Origin: an uncultured Geobacter sp.
GTDB lineage: Bacteria; Desulfobacterota; Desulfuromonadia; Geobacterales; CAIOGM01
Reading direction: 5' to 3'
Assembly: GCA_903857795.1 (NCBI GenBank)
Contig: CAIOGM010000075.1
Span: 1-64,000, forward strand
Length of the DNA: 64,000 bases
The notes beneath the pieces are model-generated. The model had not been told where the DNA came from. It made no database searches and saw nothing but the letters and a program-made list of their open reading frames with translations. Below, in pieces: positions 19,149-28,474 of this stretch. Position 1 is the stretch's first letter. Each line of letters begins with the position of its first letter. Made by a program: the position numbers and the translations under genes.

Positions 19149-20375
19149 TTGAAAGCAATCAATATACTTTACATCAGGCCCCGAGATATAACAGCTAACG
19201 GTGTCGGGGCATATTCTCAGATAATACTAGACGCCTTTTCGTTGTACAAAAAAGACGAATATAAATTCACTGATGCAGCTTTATATCTGGATGCGGCCGG
19301 GGCTTATGACCTTGCCAGCAGCAGTAAGCTTGATAACGCTTTCAGGACTGTTTTCGATACTCTCTTAAAAGCTGATATTGACCTCATCTGGGCCGAGATC
19401 GGCATCTGCGATTACGTGGAGTTTCACGCCGTACGCTACATGAGGAAGCATTACCCTGACGTTCCAGCGCTGGTGACATTGCATGACCCGCCACAAACGG
19501 TAGTCAATCTGCTCCCTTCATTTTATTTTTACCAATCACACTTGGCGGTGCGTTGCATAAGAAAATTGTTCAATATGACTTTTGGCAGACGAATCGAGAC
19601 TGATTTTTATAAACTCGGCTGCACCTGGCTAACACTTTCTAAAAGAGGCGATGCACAGCTGACAATGAGATTGAAGTCTGTAAGTGATGAAAAGTTCATC
19701 ACGCGAACCATACCTCATCTCAACTATTACAATAGAAAATACGATTATCCACGTCTACTACGATCTAATACTGATCTGCGTCTGGGTTTTCTCGGAAGCA
19801 TTACCCGCTCAAAAGGCCTTGATACTCTAATAAAAGCAGCTATAATCGCCAACTCCAAAGTTGCGCATGAAGGCGGAAGAGTAACTGTCAAAATAAGCGG
19901 TGCAGTCTTATTTGATCAGGATCTGCTCTATATGCACCGGTTAAAGCAGATGGTTGCGGACAACGGACTTATGGACATCATATCCTTCAGTGGTCGATTA
20001 TCAGATGAAGAACTTCCCATATTCTTCTCCCAGCTGGACCTTCTGGTTCTTCCGTACAATGAAACGGCTTCCGGTTCGGCCAGCGGACCACTCATGTGGG
20101 CGCGAAGTTTCGGAGTCCCGGTCATCGCTTCCGCTACGCGCAACATGCCAGAAATGGTGAGCAACCGGAAGGACGGATTATTGTTTTCACCGGGCAATGT
20201 CCATGAACTCGCAGAGTGTATCTCTGAAGTAGCGTTATGCTCCGAGTTACTGGAAAAGTTACGCGTTGGAGCAGAGCTGCGATGTGCCGACTGTTCCTGG
20301 GAGCAGAGCGTTAACGGTCTATCAGCCATTATTGGCGACATACTCAAGCAGCGCCCGCAGACGATGAGACAATGA
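19149..20375 (+). CDS. Glycosyltransferase family 4-like protein
   Basis: The 408-aa protein starts at a TTG codon at 19149. It has a GT-B layout, with LRLGFLGSITRSKGLDTLIKA opening the second Rossmann domain and LPYNETASGSASGPLMWARSFG replacing the canonical E-x7-E donor loop. This loop is weaker than in its neighbours, so the enzyme belongs to a divergent subgroup. It overlaps the next glycosyltransferase gene by 4 nt. Substrate unknown. Confidence 0.8.
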   Translation: MKAINILYIRPRDITANGVGAYSQIILDAFSLYKKDEYKFTDAALYLDAAGAYDLASSSKLDNAFRTVFDTLLKADIDLIWAEIGICDYVEFHAVRYMRKHYPDVPALVTLHDPPQTVVNLLPSFYFYQSHLAVRCIRKLFNMTFGRRIETDFYKLGCTWLTLSKRGDAQLTMRLKSVSDEKFITRTIPHLNYYNRKYDYPRLLRSNTDLRLGFLGSITRSKGLDTLIKAAIIANSKVAHEGGRVTVKISGAVLFDQDLLYMHRLKQMVADNGLMDIISFSGRLSDEELPIFFSQLDLLVLPYNETASGSASGPLMWARSFGVPVIASATRNMPEMVSNRKDGLLFSPGNVHELAECISEVALCSELLEKLRVGAELRCADCSWEQSVNGLSAIIGDILKQRPQTMRQ

Positions 20376-21157
20376 TGACTGCAGAGTGCAATACATTGCC
20401 AGCAAATAAAGACCAGCTAACTATTGCAAAAGCCTTATGCTCGGATAATGCTGTCAAAGTATCACATCCGGGACAGCCGCTCGTAACGGTGATAACCGTA
20501 GTATTTAATTGTGCCGAGCATATAGATAAAACAATACAAAGTGTGATTAGTAATTCATACAATAACCTGGAATATATAATTATAGATGGTGGATCAACCG
20601 ATGGAACTGTCGATATCATAAACAAGTACGGAATAAATATTGATTTCTTTTCAAGTGAAAAAGACGATGGTATTTACCATGCGATGAACAAAGGGCTTGA
20701 TATGGCAACTGGAGATTATGTCATTTTTCTCGGAGCCGACGATACCCTTGTTACTATACCGGAATATGATCTAACGTCGGCAGGACTGTTGCTTTGCGAT
20801 GTCGATTGCGGCACATGGGTTTTCAGACATCCGGATCTGGGCATATTACAAAAGCGGATGAGGTACCGTAACAGTATTCACCCTCAAGGAACATTTTATA
20901 AGAGAAGCAGGATCAGGTTCAATACGGAGTATCGTCTGTGCGCGGATTATCTTTTCAATTTAGAATATATGTCTGAAGGCATGAATATTTGTTATTCTGA
21001 TTGCACCGCGTCCCGCTTCTCTGTTTTTGGCGCGAGCTCGAAATGGGAGGCTAAACTTGAAATTATCAGAATTGCATACATGAGACACGGATTACTGTCA
21101 CTGTTTAAGTCATTAATTTATCATGTCTACTCACACGTTCGCTCCTGCACACAGTAA
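20372..21157 (+). CDS. Glycosyltransferase family 2
   Basis: The 261-aa GT-A enzyme contains VTVITVVFNCAEHIDKTIQSV, IIIDGGSTDGT, the DDGIYHAMNKGLDMATGD block and GADD as the DXD-type metal site. This WcaA-like subgroup often adds the second or third sugar in colanic-acid-like units. The N-terminal ~35 residues before the core are poorly conserved, so a slightly later start is possible. It resembles the GT2 gene at 44704 in the second polysaccharide locus. Confidence 0.87.
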   Translation: MMTAECNTLPANKDQLTIAKALCSDNAVKVSHPGQPLVTVITVVFNCAEHIDKTIQSVISNSYNNLEYIIIDGGSTDGTVDIINKYGINIDFFSSEKDDGIYHAMNKGLDMATGDYVIFLGADDTLVTIPEYDLTSAGLLLCDVDCGTWVFRHPDLGILQKRMRYRNSIHPQGTFYKRSRIRFNTEYRLCADYLFNLEYMSEGMNICYSDCTASRFSVFGASSKWEAKLEIIRIAYMRHGLLSLFKSLIYHVYSHVRSCTQ

Positions 21158-21162
21158 CCGTC

Positions 21163-22368
21163 ATGGTAACTAAACACGATGATGCCGAAGTAAATGTCAG
21201 CTCTTCTTTATTCTCGCCGTATTTATACTATTACGCTCCGCTTATAGCTTCACTCATATTGTACTATACCGGCTTTTCCTCTCTGCTTACGTCGGGGTAC
21301 AACCTTGAAAGCCTGCTAAGCCTTATCATAATATTGCTGACTCCGCTCTTTTTTGTTTTCATCGGAAGACATAAGGTAACGGCTACGTGCGCCATCGATT
21401 TTGAAGTTGGACGCGTAGTCATCATGATGACAGCGCTTTCCACCATCGCATATGGCATACAAATCGCGGTGCTCGGCCCGCCTCCCATGTTCCTGGCCAG
21501 AAATAAGATCGAGTATTTTGTCTTTGGTGTTTCACTGTTTTTCTATCTTGCCCAATTCTCAGGCCCACTGGCCATCGCCTGGTGGAGAATAACCGGACAA
21601 AGACTCTACCTGTTTCTATTCTTATGGAATCTGTTCATGCTTATTTCGTTAATGAACAAGAACCCAGTAGTACAGTGCGTCAGCGTGTCATTTGTTTTGT
21701 ATCTCTGCTTTGCGAAGAAAATGGTACACCATCTTTTACTAAAATTACTGTTTTTCTTCTCAGTAACACTTGTATCCATGTATTGCCTGTTTTATTTCAA
21801 TCCGGTGTTTGCAAACTATGAGGGCTACTTCTATTTGTTACAGAAAGACCACGGCATAAGAACTATCGACGACCCTATAGTCTCGATGATATTCATGTAT
21901 ATAGCGATGGGTTGGGAAAACTTCTTTCATTACATTGAAACACCTGACACTTATACCTATGGCGCCATGTTTTTTCAACCGCTGGTTAAATTATTGAAAC
22001 TGGATGCACTGCTGCCTGACCTGGGATATCAGGACTTGGTAATCCCAACGCTAAAAAACCCGGGGCTCACGGTAGCCACTGGTTTTTTTCGGATGTATTC
22101 GGATTTCGGGTTTCTTTCACTGTTTATCTATATCCTGACCTATTTCGGTATTGTTAATTTTTTTCATAACGCGGTCAGCAGGCGAGCAACTCTTTCGCAA
22201 CTCTATTTTCTCGCCTATTTTAATATCTTTCTCTGTTTCTTGTTTTTTGATAATTACTTTTTCTTGACTATATCCGCATTCGGTCTGATTTTTTTCTGGC
22301 TGGCAGTAAAGATTTCTCGTTTTGACTTTTATTTAAAATTTGGACGAAAAAAAATCAGAATACGCTGA
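21163..22368 (+). CDS. O-antigen/EPS polymerase-like membrane protein (Wzy candidate)
   Basis: The 401-aa protein is almost entirely hydrophobic, with roughly ten or more transmembrane segments and a larger loop near residues 225-300 (FANYEGYFYLLQKDHGIRT). This architecture, its position between glycosyltransferases and the presence of Wzx and Wzz indicate the Wzy-type polymerase or a related oligosaccharide repeat-unit polymerase. Sequence motifs in this family are weak, so the role is inferred from topology and context. It starts 5 nt after the previous stop codon. Confidence 0.75.
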   Translation: MVTKHDDAEVNVSSSLFSPYLYYYAPLIASLILYYTGFSSLLTSGYNLESLLSLIIILLTPLFFVFIGRHKVTATCAIDFEVGRVVIMMTALSTIAYGIQIAVLGPPPMFLARNKIEYFVFGVSLFFYLAQFSGPLAIAWWRITGQRLYLFLFLWNLFMLISLMNKNPVVQCVSVSFVLYLCFAKKMVHHLLLKLLFFFSVTLVSMYCLFYFNPVFANYEGYFYLLQKDHGIRTIDDPIVSMIFMYIAMGWENFFHYIETPDTYTYGAMFFQPLVKLLKLDALLPDLGYQDLVIPTLKNPGLTVATGFFRMYSDFGFLSLFIYILTYFGIVNFFHNAVSRRATLSQLYFLAYFNIFLCFLFFDNYFFLTISAFGLIFFWLAVKISRFDFYLKFGRKKIRIR

Positions 22369-22404
22369 TATTTTGAATGTCATTTCATCGTAACGGTTTA
22401 TCAT

Positions 22405-23226
22405 ATGCATAGAACATCAAACCATCTCAATCTGTCCATAGTCATAGTCACCTGGAATTGCGCCAACTTTATAGACAGGTTTGCCATAGAGCTGTTATCA
22501 TCTCTAAAGAGTTACAGCCGTTTCGAGATTTTAGTACAAGATAACGCATCGAACGACGAAACAGTAAAAATACTCCGCGACAATAATATCGAAGTAATCA
22601 AATCGAAAACAAATATCGGATTTGCCATAGCCAACAATACGTTGATTACTCTATGCAAATACAGGTCGGTATTACTCTTAAATCCTGATGTTTTCGGTTT
22701 CAGTCCGGCGTTTTGGTCAAAATTATTTCAGGCGTGGGATTCGGTGAATCCTCTGTTCATACGCCTCTTGAATGAAGATGGAAGCTTTCAAAACTGCGTG
22801 GGCGATGTCTTGAGCCTGCGACGTTACGCCCGGAAGATCATGGGTGGCATCGACTTTGCCGCGATCAATGAGCGCTGCACGGTGGGGATGGGAATCATGG
22901 CGTTCATGCTGACCTCCAGGGAGTGCCTGGACAAGGTCGGCCTGCTCGATGAAGGCTATCATATGTATTCCGAAGACATGGATTGGTGCTATCGCGCCTC
23001 GCGCGCCGGCTATCAGATACTCTATGAACCAAAGCTTTCCTTGTATCACATGGGTGGCGGCTCCGCAGCAAAGCGTTGGGATCCTCTGCCGGCACGGCTC
23101 GCCAAGATACACGCGGAAAGAATATTCGTTACACGTCATTATCGCGGCGTCCAGCGCCTCACTCTGCGGCTGATCCTCGCCTGCAAGGTCGGCTATCACA
23201 AACTCCAGGCGCTGAAACTTCGATGA
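22405..23226 (+). CDS. Glycosyltransferase family 2 (rhamnosyltransferase-like)
   Basis: The 273-aa GT-A enzyme has LSIVIVTWNCANFIDR, VQDNASNDETVKIL, LLLNPDVFGF (the DXD-equivalent site) and LLDEGYHMYSEDMDWCYRA, the signature of the WbbL-like rhamnosyltransferase group. The C-terminus has a short basic helix. Its stop overlaps the start of the next gene (ATGA at 23223). The donor sugar is a guess from the subgroup. Confidence 0.85.
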   Translation: MHRTSNHLNLSIVIVTWNCANFIDRFAIELLSSLKSYSRFEILVQDNASNDETVKILRDNNIEVIKSKTNIGFAIANNTLITLCKYRSVLLLNPDVFGFSPAFWSKLFQAWDSVNPLFIRLLNEDGSFQNCVGDVLSLRRYARKIMGGIDFAAINERCTVGMGIMAFMLTSRECLDKVGLLDEGYHMYSEDMDWCYRASRAGYQILYEPKLSLYHMGGGSAAKRWDPLPARLAKIHAERIFVTRHYRGVQRLTLRLILACKVGYHKLQALKLR

Positions 23227-25385
23227 TATCTGATAAACGGCCATCAATAGCCATACCGGTTCTCTCCCTGCGTCATCATGGCGGGATCAAGATACTCATA
23301 GAACTCGCGAACCGGCTCAGCGCCTGGGCCGATATAGACTTTATCGTTCCGAAGGGCTGCGTCGACACGACCTATGAGATTCAGCCAAGCGTCAATATAA
23401 TCCAGATACCGTCAGGTAAATTTCCGCGTTTTTTGACCTGTGCGGTTTTTTTACTCCGCTGTATTCCTCTGTTGATTCGTTATGATCTGGTGATAGCTAA
23501 TTTTTTCGTAACGTGGTTCAGTTCCGTCATCGCAACCAACATAAGCAGAAAAAAAATGGTGTACATAGTTCAGGATATCGAATCCAAATATCATGTTTTC
23601 GCCATCGGAAAAATACTCAACTGGTTATGCGATTTTTCCTACAGATCAAACTCCATCATCACCGCCAATAAGTTTCTGGAAGCCGAGATAACATCCAGAG
23701 GAAGCAGACCGCTGCATACCTTCACCGTCGGTATTTCCGAGCCTTTTTTCACCACAGATCAGCCAGGGAGCGCCAAAAAATACGATGTCGTCTATTTTGC
23801 GCGGAGTGAATCGTGGAAGAATCTCGCTCTCTTCATCGATTTTTTATCACATCACCCAACCGGCCTGACTGTAGCCTTGATAACCCAGGAGCCTGAGCTT
23901 ATAGCGCGCTTCCCTCGAGCGGTGAAAGAGCGGCACACCATCGACCTGTTCAAGCCGGCCACCAGTCAAGAGTTGATAGGCGTTCTCGATCTCTCCAGGA
24001 TCATGGTCTCCACTTCAATCCTTGAAGGATTCTCACTGCCGCCCCTTGAGGCAATGGCAAGAGGCCTCGCGGTGTTGCTTTACCCGAGCGGTGGGCCATC
24101 TCTCTATGTGGAGAATGAGAGAAACGCCGTATATTTCACGACCCGCCAGGAGCTTTCAGCCAGTATTCACGATCTGTTGCAACATGATGAAAAGAGGGCT
24201 CACCTCGGTCGGGAAGCTGTCGCCACCTCACAGCGCTATCGTTTTTCACTGGAGCTCGACACCCTGAGCAGTTTTTTGTCCGGTTACCTGGATAATCCTG
24301 CTGTCAGTCTTGTTTATAACGTGTCCATGCTGGGTGCGATCCCCACAGGGATGGGTGTATACAGCCAGGAGTGCGCCAGAGTCGTGGAGAGTTATTTCGA
24401 CTGCACTCTGGTTTCACCTTATAACTTCACTAATTCACGCAACTATATATCTTCTCCCAAGGATATTGCCATCGGCGCAAAACATGGTGCGTCGTTAAAG
24501 CGCATCCTCTATCTATGGCGTGCATTCCCACAGGTACAAGGTCTGATTTATACCCCGACTCATCACGGTGTGATCAGAAAAGGCAGACAGATAATAACCA
24601 TTCACGATCTGATACCGATACATTATCCGCTTCAAAATATTCCGCAATTTTTCTATTTTAAACTCATCATGCCGAGAATAATAAAAGCGACGATCGCAGT
24701 CTTTACAGTATCTGAAACCAGTAAACTTGATATAGCGCGGTACTATGCGATTCCCAAAAGCAAAATACATGTGATACCGAACGGTGTAAACAGCAGCAGA
24801 TTTTGCCCTCTGCCTGCGGCGCGAAACAGGGAAGACGACTACCTCCTGGTGGTTGGCGCCAACTACCCGCACAAGAATATCCACGAACTGCTCTTGAATC
24901 ACGAGTCGTGGGCTGCAACGTATCGCCTCAAAATAGTCGGCGCACAAGGAGCGTACTCGGAAAAGCTGCGCGCCATGGTCATTACACAGAAGCTCGCGGC
25001 AGTCGTGGATTTTATCGGATATGTTACCGATGAAGAGCTGGTGGCGCTCTATCAGGGGTGCAGCGCCTTGGTTTATCCATCACTCTGTGAAGGGTTCGGC
25101 ATACCTCCGCTGGAGGCCATGGCCTGTGGTAGGCCGGTCATCGCGTCCGATATCCCATCATTGAGAGAGATCGGGCTGGATGTTCCCATTTACATCCAGC
25201 CGGGAGTCACGACCAGCTGGCAAAGCGCATTCAGCCAATTGAATGATTCGAAAGCCATCTCAGCAAAGATAACCGCCGGTCTCGAACTCGTAAAACAGTA
25301 CACGTGGCAGCGAAGCGGTGAGATACTCATCGAAAGCCTGTTACGGCTGGAACCTCACCTGCAAAAGAAATCCGGAACTCAGTAA
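23223..25385 (+). CDS. Tandem two-domain glycosyltransferase (two GT4 units)
   Basis: The 720-aa protein contains two complete GT-B glycosyltransferases in one chain. The first (about 1-355) has SLRHHGGIKILIELANRL and the donor motif LEGFSLPPLEAMARG. The second (about 360-715) has LGAIPTGMGVYSQEC, TIHDLIPIHYP, IPNGVNSSRF, GANYPHKN and LCEGFGIPPLEAMACG. I chose the ATG at 23223, which overlaps the previous stop, instead of an upstream start inside that gene. It probably adds two successive sugars, or carries one catalytic and one degenerate unit; both E-x7-E motifs look intact. Confidence 0.87.
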   Translation: MISDKRPSIAIPVLSLRHHGGIKILIELANRLSAWADIDFIVPKGCVDTTYEIQPSVNIIQIPSGKFPRFLTCAVFLLRCIPLLIRYDLVIANFFVTWFSSVIATNISRKKMVYIVQDIESKYHVFAIGKILNWLCDFSYRSNSIITANKFLEAEITSRGSRPLHTFTVGISEPFFTTDQPGSAKKYDVVYFARSESWKNLALFIDFLSHHPTGLTVALITQEPELIARFPRAVKERHTIDLFKPATSQELIGVLDLSRIMVSTSILEGFSLPPLEAMARGLAVLLYPSGGPSLYVENERNAVYFTTRQELSASIHDLLQHDEKRAHLGREAVATSQRYRFSLELDTLSSFLSGYLDNPAVSLVYNVSMLGAIPTGMGVYSQECARVVESYFDCTLVSPYNFTNSRNYISSPKDIAIGAKHGASLKRILYLWRAFPQVQGLIYTPTHHGVIRKGRQIITIHDLIPIHYPLQNIPQFFYFKLIMPRIIKATIAVFTVSETSKLDIARYYAIPKSKIHVIPNGVNSSRFCPLPAARNREDDYLLVVGANYPHKNIHELLLNHESWAATYRLKIVGAQGAYSEKLRAMVITQKLAAVVDFIGYVTDEELVALYQGCSALVYPSLCEGFGIPPLEAMACGRPVIASDIPSLREIGLDVPIYIQPGVTTSWQSAFSQLNDSKAISAKITAGLELVKQYTWQRSGEILIESLLRLEPHLQKKSGTQ

Positions 25386-26306
25386 ATGACCGTAACAGTT
25401 ATCATTCTCACGCGTAATGCCGGAGCCGGTCTGTCGTCGGTACTGGCGATGATTACGAACCAGTCAGTACGCCCTGACCGGCTGATCCTGCTGGATTCAT
25501 CCTCCTCCGACGGCGCCGTGGAGCGGGCAAAAGCCATGAACGTGGAAGTTGTGACGATCCCCGTAACCGACTTCAATCATGGCGCGACCCGCGAGATGGC
25601 CCGTAACCTCACCGGGTCGGATGTCGTGGTTTTCATGACACAGGATGCACTCCCCTGTAACGACAAACTCATCGAAGAGCTGATCAAACCGATTCTCAGC
25701 GGCGCGGCGGCGGTCTCTTACGCCCGGCAGATACCCCGGAAGCACGCCGATATCTTCGAGGCTTTCCCCAGGCAGTACAATTACCCCGGCGCTTCGAACC
25801 TTCGCGGCATCGAAGATATCGACACCTATGGCGTCTATACCTTTTTCTGTTCCGATTCCTGCGCGGCCTATCTCAATTCGGCGCTTGATGAGATCGGCGG
25901 ATTTCGTCCCACGCTTACGAACGAGGATTATTTCGCCGTGGCGAGATTGCTGCAGATCGGTTATAAAGTCGCCTATACCGCCGATGCCCAGGTCGAGCAC
26001 TCCCATACATACACACTGTATGAAGAGTTTATGAGATATTTTGACACCGGTTACGTCAGGGCTGAGAATTTCTGGGTACAAGACCTTGCCGGTCAGGCAG
26101 AGGGACGAGGAAAGGATTATTTTATCCAGCTTGTGAAGACTCTGGTAACGTCAAATCCTTGGCTTATCCCGTACGCCGTAGTCAACACGTTCGTTAAATT
26201 GCTCGGTTACCGCATCGGTTTCGCTTCGTTGAAGGCGCCTAAGTTATTCAAGAAGCTACTGAGCGGTCAAAAGTATTATTGGGATTCTCGCTACAACAGC
26301 CATTAA
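25386..26306 (+). CDS. Glycosyltransferase family 2
   Basis: The 306-aa protein starts directly after the preceding stop codon. It has the GT-A core VTVIILTRNAGAGLSSVL, ILLDSSSSDGAVE, the TQDALP metal/donor site and GGFRPTLTNEDYFAVARLL. The C-terminal segment has weak hydrophobic helices. It resembles rhamnosyltransferases of capsule loci and is the last glycosyltransferase before the type II secretion operon. Specificity unknown. Confidence 0.85.
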   Translation: MTVTVIILTRNAGAGLSSVLAMITNQSVRPDRLILLDSSSSDGAVERAKAMNVEVVTIPVTDFNHGATREMARNLTGSDVVVFMTQDALPCNDKLIEELIKPILSGAAAVSYARQIPRKHADIFEAFPRQYNYPGASNLRGIEDIDTYGVYTFFCSDSCAAYLNSALDEIGGFRPTLTNEDYFAVARLLQIGYKVAYTADAQVEHSHTYTLYEEFMRYFDTGYVRAENFWVQDLAGQAEGRGKDYFIQLVKTLVTSNPWLIPYAVVNTFVKLLGYRIGFASLKAPKLFKKLLSGQKYYWDSRYNSH

Positions 26307-26401
26307 CGTCAGCTTTAGCTTTTCCGGAATCTTGATTCCGATACCGATTTGTGTTACCTTCCGGAGCCGCATTCAAATTCACTCCCATAAAAGGCCTCAT
26401 C

Positions 26402-26824
26402 GTGAAAACTACGTCAAATTCCAACGGCTTCACCCTCATCGAACTGCTGGTGGTCATCGTCATCATCGGGCTCCTGGCCTCCCTCGTTGCCCCGAAGATG
26501 TTCGGCAAAGTCGGCACCGCCAAGGAGAAGACCGCCAAGGCTCAGGTGGAGATGATCGTGACGGCTCTGGACGCCTTCAGGCTGGACGTGGGGCGCTACC
26601 CCACCACCGACGAAAAGCTCGAAGTGCTCTGGAAAGATCCCGGCACGATCAAGGGGTGGAAGGGACCGTACCTCCCCAAACCGGTGAACGCCGACCCCTG
26701 GGAAAATCCCTATTTCTACAAGGCGCCGGGTGCGGACAACAAACCGTTCGACCTGAAGTCGCTGGGCGCCGATGGCAAGGAAGGCGGAGAAGCCGAGAAC
26801 AAGGACATCAGCGCCTGGGAGTAA
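26402..26824 (+). CDS. gspG: Type II secretion major pseudopilin GspG
   Basis: The 140-aa prepilin has a short leader ending KTTSNSNG, cut before Phe by prepilin peptidase, then FTLIELLVVIVIIGLLASLVAP. The globular part has DVGRYPTTDEKL, GWKGPYLPKPVNADPWENPY and the calcium-site loop LGADGKEGGE...DI typical of GspG. I placed the start at GTG 26402 (AAGG upstream), because an earlier GTG at 26351 adds 17 unrelated residues. It forms the shaft of the pseudopilus. OxpG of Geobacter sulfurreducens is a GspG-type pseudopilin of an atypical type II system; whether this gene is its ortholog was not tested. Confidence 0.92.
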   Translation: MKTTSNSNGFTLIELLVVIVIIGLLASLVAPKMFGKVGTAKEKTAKAQVEMIVTALDAFRLDVGRYPTTDEKLEVLWKDPGTIKGWKGPYLPKPVNADPWENPYFYKAPGADNKPFDLKSLGADGKEGGEAENKDISAWE

Positions 26825-26830
26825 CCTACA

Positions 26831-28474
26831 ATGGCCATACGGCTTTTTGGCGAGCTGCTGCTCAAGAACTCGTTTTGCGATGAAGAGACCATCAAGAGAG
26901 CACTGGATATCCAGAAGGGGTATGGCGGGCGGATCGGCTCGATCCTTCTCAACATGGGGGTGATTACCGAAGAGCAGCTGCTGGAGACCCTTTCTCAGCA
27001 GCTCTCCATCCCCTATCTGCGATCGGTGGAAGGGCTGACGTACCTGCAGCTGCCGGTCGATCCCCGCTTCCTGCGCGAACAGTGCATCTACCCCTACAAA
27101 GAAGATGCGACCACCCTGCAGATCCTTACCAACAATCCGCTCAACATCATGGCCTACTCCCTGCTGGAGGGGCTTACCGGCAAAGAGATCCGCCCCTCCC
27201 TGGTGCGCGAGGAGTCGCTGAAACAGCTCCTGGTGGCCGTCGATGAGGAGGTCATCACCTCCGGCGACTACGACATCGACGCCGACGACGAGATCGACAA
27301 GCTCAAGGAGCTGGCGTCGGAAGCGCCGGTGATCAAACTGGTCAACAACCTGCTGACCAAGGCCATGGAGGTTAACGCCTCCGACATCCACTTCGAATCG
27401 CTGCGCGGCATCATGAAGGTCCGCCTGCGGGTGGACGGCATCCTGACCACCGTGGAAATCGTCGCCCAGAACCTGAAGCTGGCGGTGATCACCCGTCTCA
27501 AGCTGATCTCGGGGATGAATATCGCCGAACATCGCATCCCCCAGGATGGACGAATCTCCATGCGGATCGCCGGCAAGGAGATCGACATCCGGGCCTCCTC
27601 GGTCCCGACCCAGTTCGGCGAGAGCCTGGTTTTGCGGCTTCTGGGGAAGGAAGAGATCGACTACTCCCTGGAGAGTCTGGGGTTCTTCCCGGACCATGTG
27701 GAACTGATCTATCAGATCGTCAAAAAAACCAGCGGCGTCTTCCTGACCACCGGCCCCACCGGCTCGGGTAAGACGACGACCCTCTACGCGATTCTTTCGC
27801 GACTCAACTCCGACCGGGTCAAGATCATCACCGCCGAAAATCCGGTGGAGTACGAGTTCAAGGGGATCAGCCAGATCAACATCCGGCCGGAGATCGACTA
27901 TACCTTCGCCGGCGCCCTGCGCAGCATCCTGCGTCAGGATCCGGACATCATCATGGTCGGGGAGATCCGTGACGCCGAGACGGCCGAAATCGCCATGCAG
28001 GCGGCGCTCACCGGCCACCTGGTAGTCTCCACCCTGCATACCAACAGCGCCCTCTCCTCCATAACCCGTCTGCTGGATATGGGGTGCGAACTGTTCCTGC
28101 TCAAATCCACCATCGTCGGCATCATGGCCCAGCGGCTGGTCCGCCGCCTCTGCGACTGCGCGCAACCGGCGCAGTTTCCCGAGGAGCTGCTCCAGGGGTA
28201 CGGGCTGGATGCCCTGCTCCGGAGCAACCCCGGATTTACCGTCTCTCCCCGGTCTCCTGTCGGCTGTGCGGCCTGTTCTGGCAGCGGCTATCGGGGGCGG
28301 ATGGTGATCACGGAGATTGCGCCGTTTACCATGGAGCTGCAGAGCCTGTTCAATGAAGACAGGAGCTTTGACGATATGAACCGGATCGGCCAACGCTCCA
28401 TCCTCCAGGATGGGCTGCTCAAGGCGCTGGCCGGCATGACCACGGTGGAGGAAGTTCTGCGGGTGGCTCATTGA
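26831..28474 (+). CDS. gspE: Type II secretion ATPase GspE
   Basis: The 547-aa protein has an N-terminal MshEN-type domain (residues about 1-150), then the secretion ATPase with Walker A GPTGSGKTT starting at residue 308, the Asp/His boxes, Walker B around DIIMVGEIRD and the zinc-binding cysteine block (CDC then CAAC). It drives pseudopilus assembly from the cytoplasmic face of the inner membrane. It lies 6 nt after gspG and overlaps gspF by 4 nt. Confidence 0.94.
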   Translation: MAIRLFGELLLKNSFCDEETIKRALDIQKGYGGRIGSILLNMGVITEEQLLETLSQQLSIPYLRSVEGLTYLQLPVDPRFLREQCIYPYKEDATTLQILTNNPLNIMAYSLLEGLTGKEIRPSLVREESLKQLLVAVDEEVITSGDYDIDADDEIDKLKELASEAPVIKLVNNLLTKAMEVNASDIHFESLRGIMKVRLRVDGILTTVEIVAQNLKLAVITRLKLISGMNIAEHRIPQDGRISMRIAGKEIDIRASSVPTQFGESLVLRLLGKEEIDYSLESLGFFPDHVELIYQIVKKTSGVFLTTGPTGSGKTTTLYAILSRLNSDRVKIITAENPVEYEFKGISQINIRPEIDYTFAGALRSILRQDPDIIMVGEIRDAETAEIAMQAALTGHLVVSTLHTNSALSSITRLLDMGCELFLLKSTIVGIMAQRLVRRLCDCAQPAQFPEELLQGYGLDALLRSNPGFTVSPRSPVGCAACSGSGYRGRMVITEIAPFTMELQSLFNEDRSFDDMNRIGQRSILQDGLLKALAGMTTVEEVLRVAH

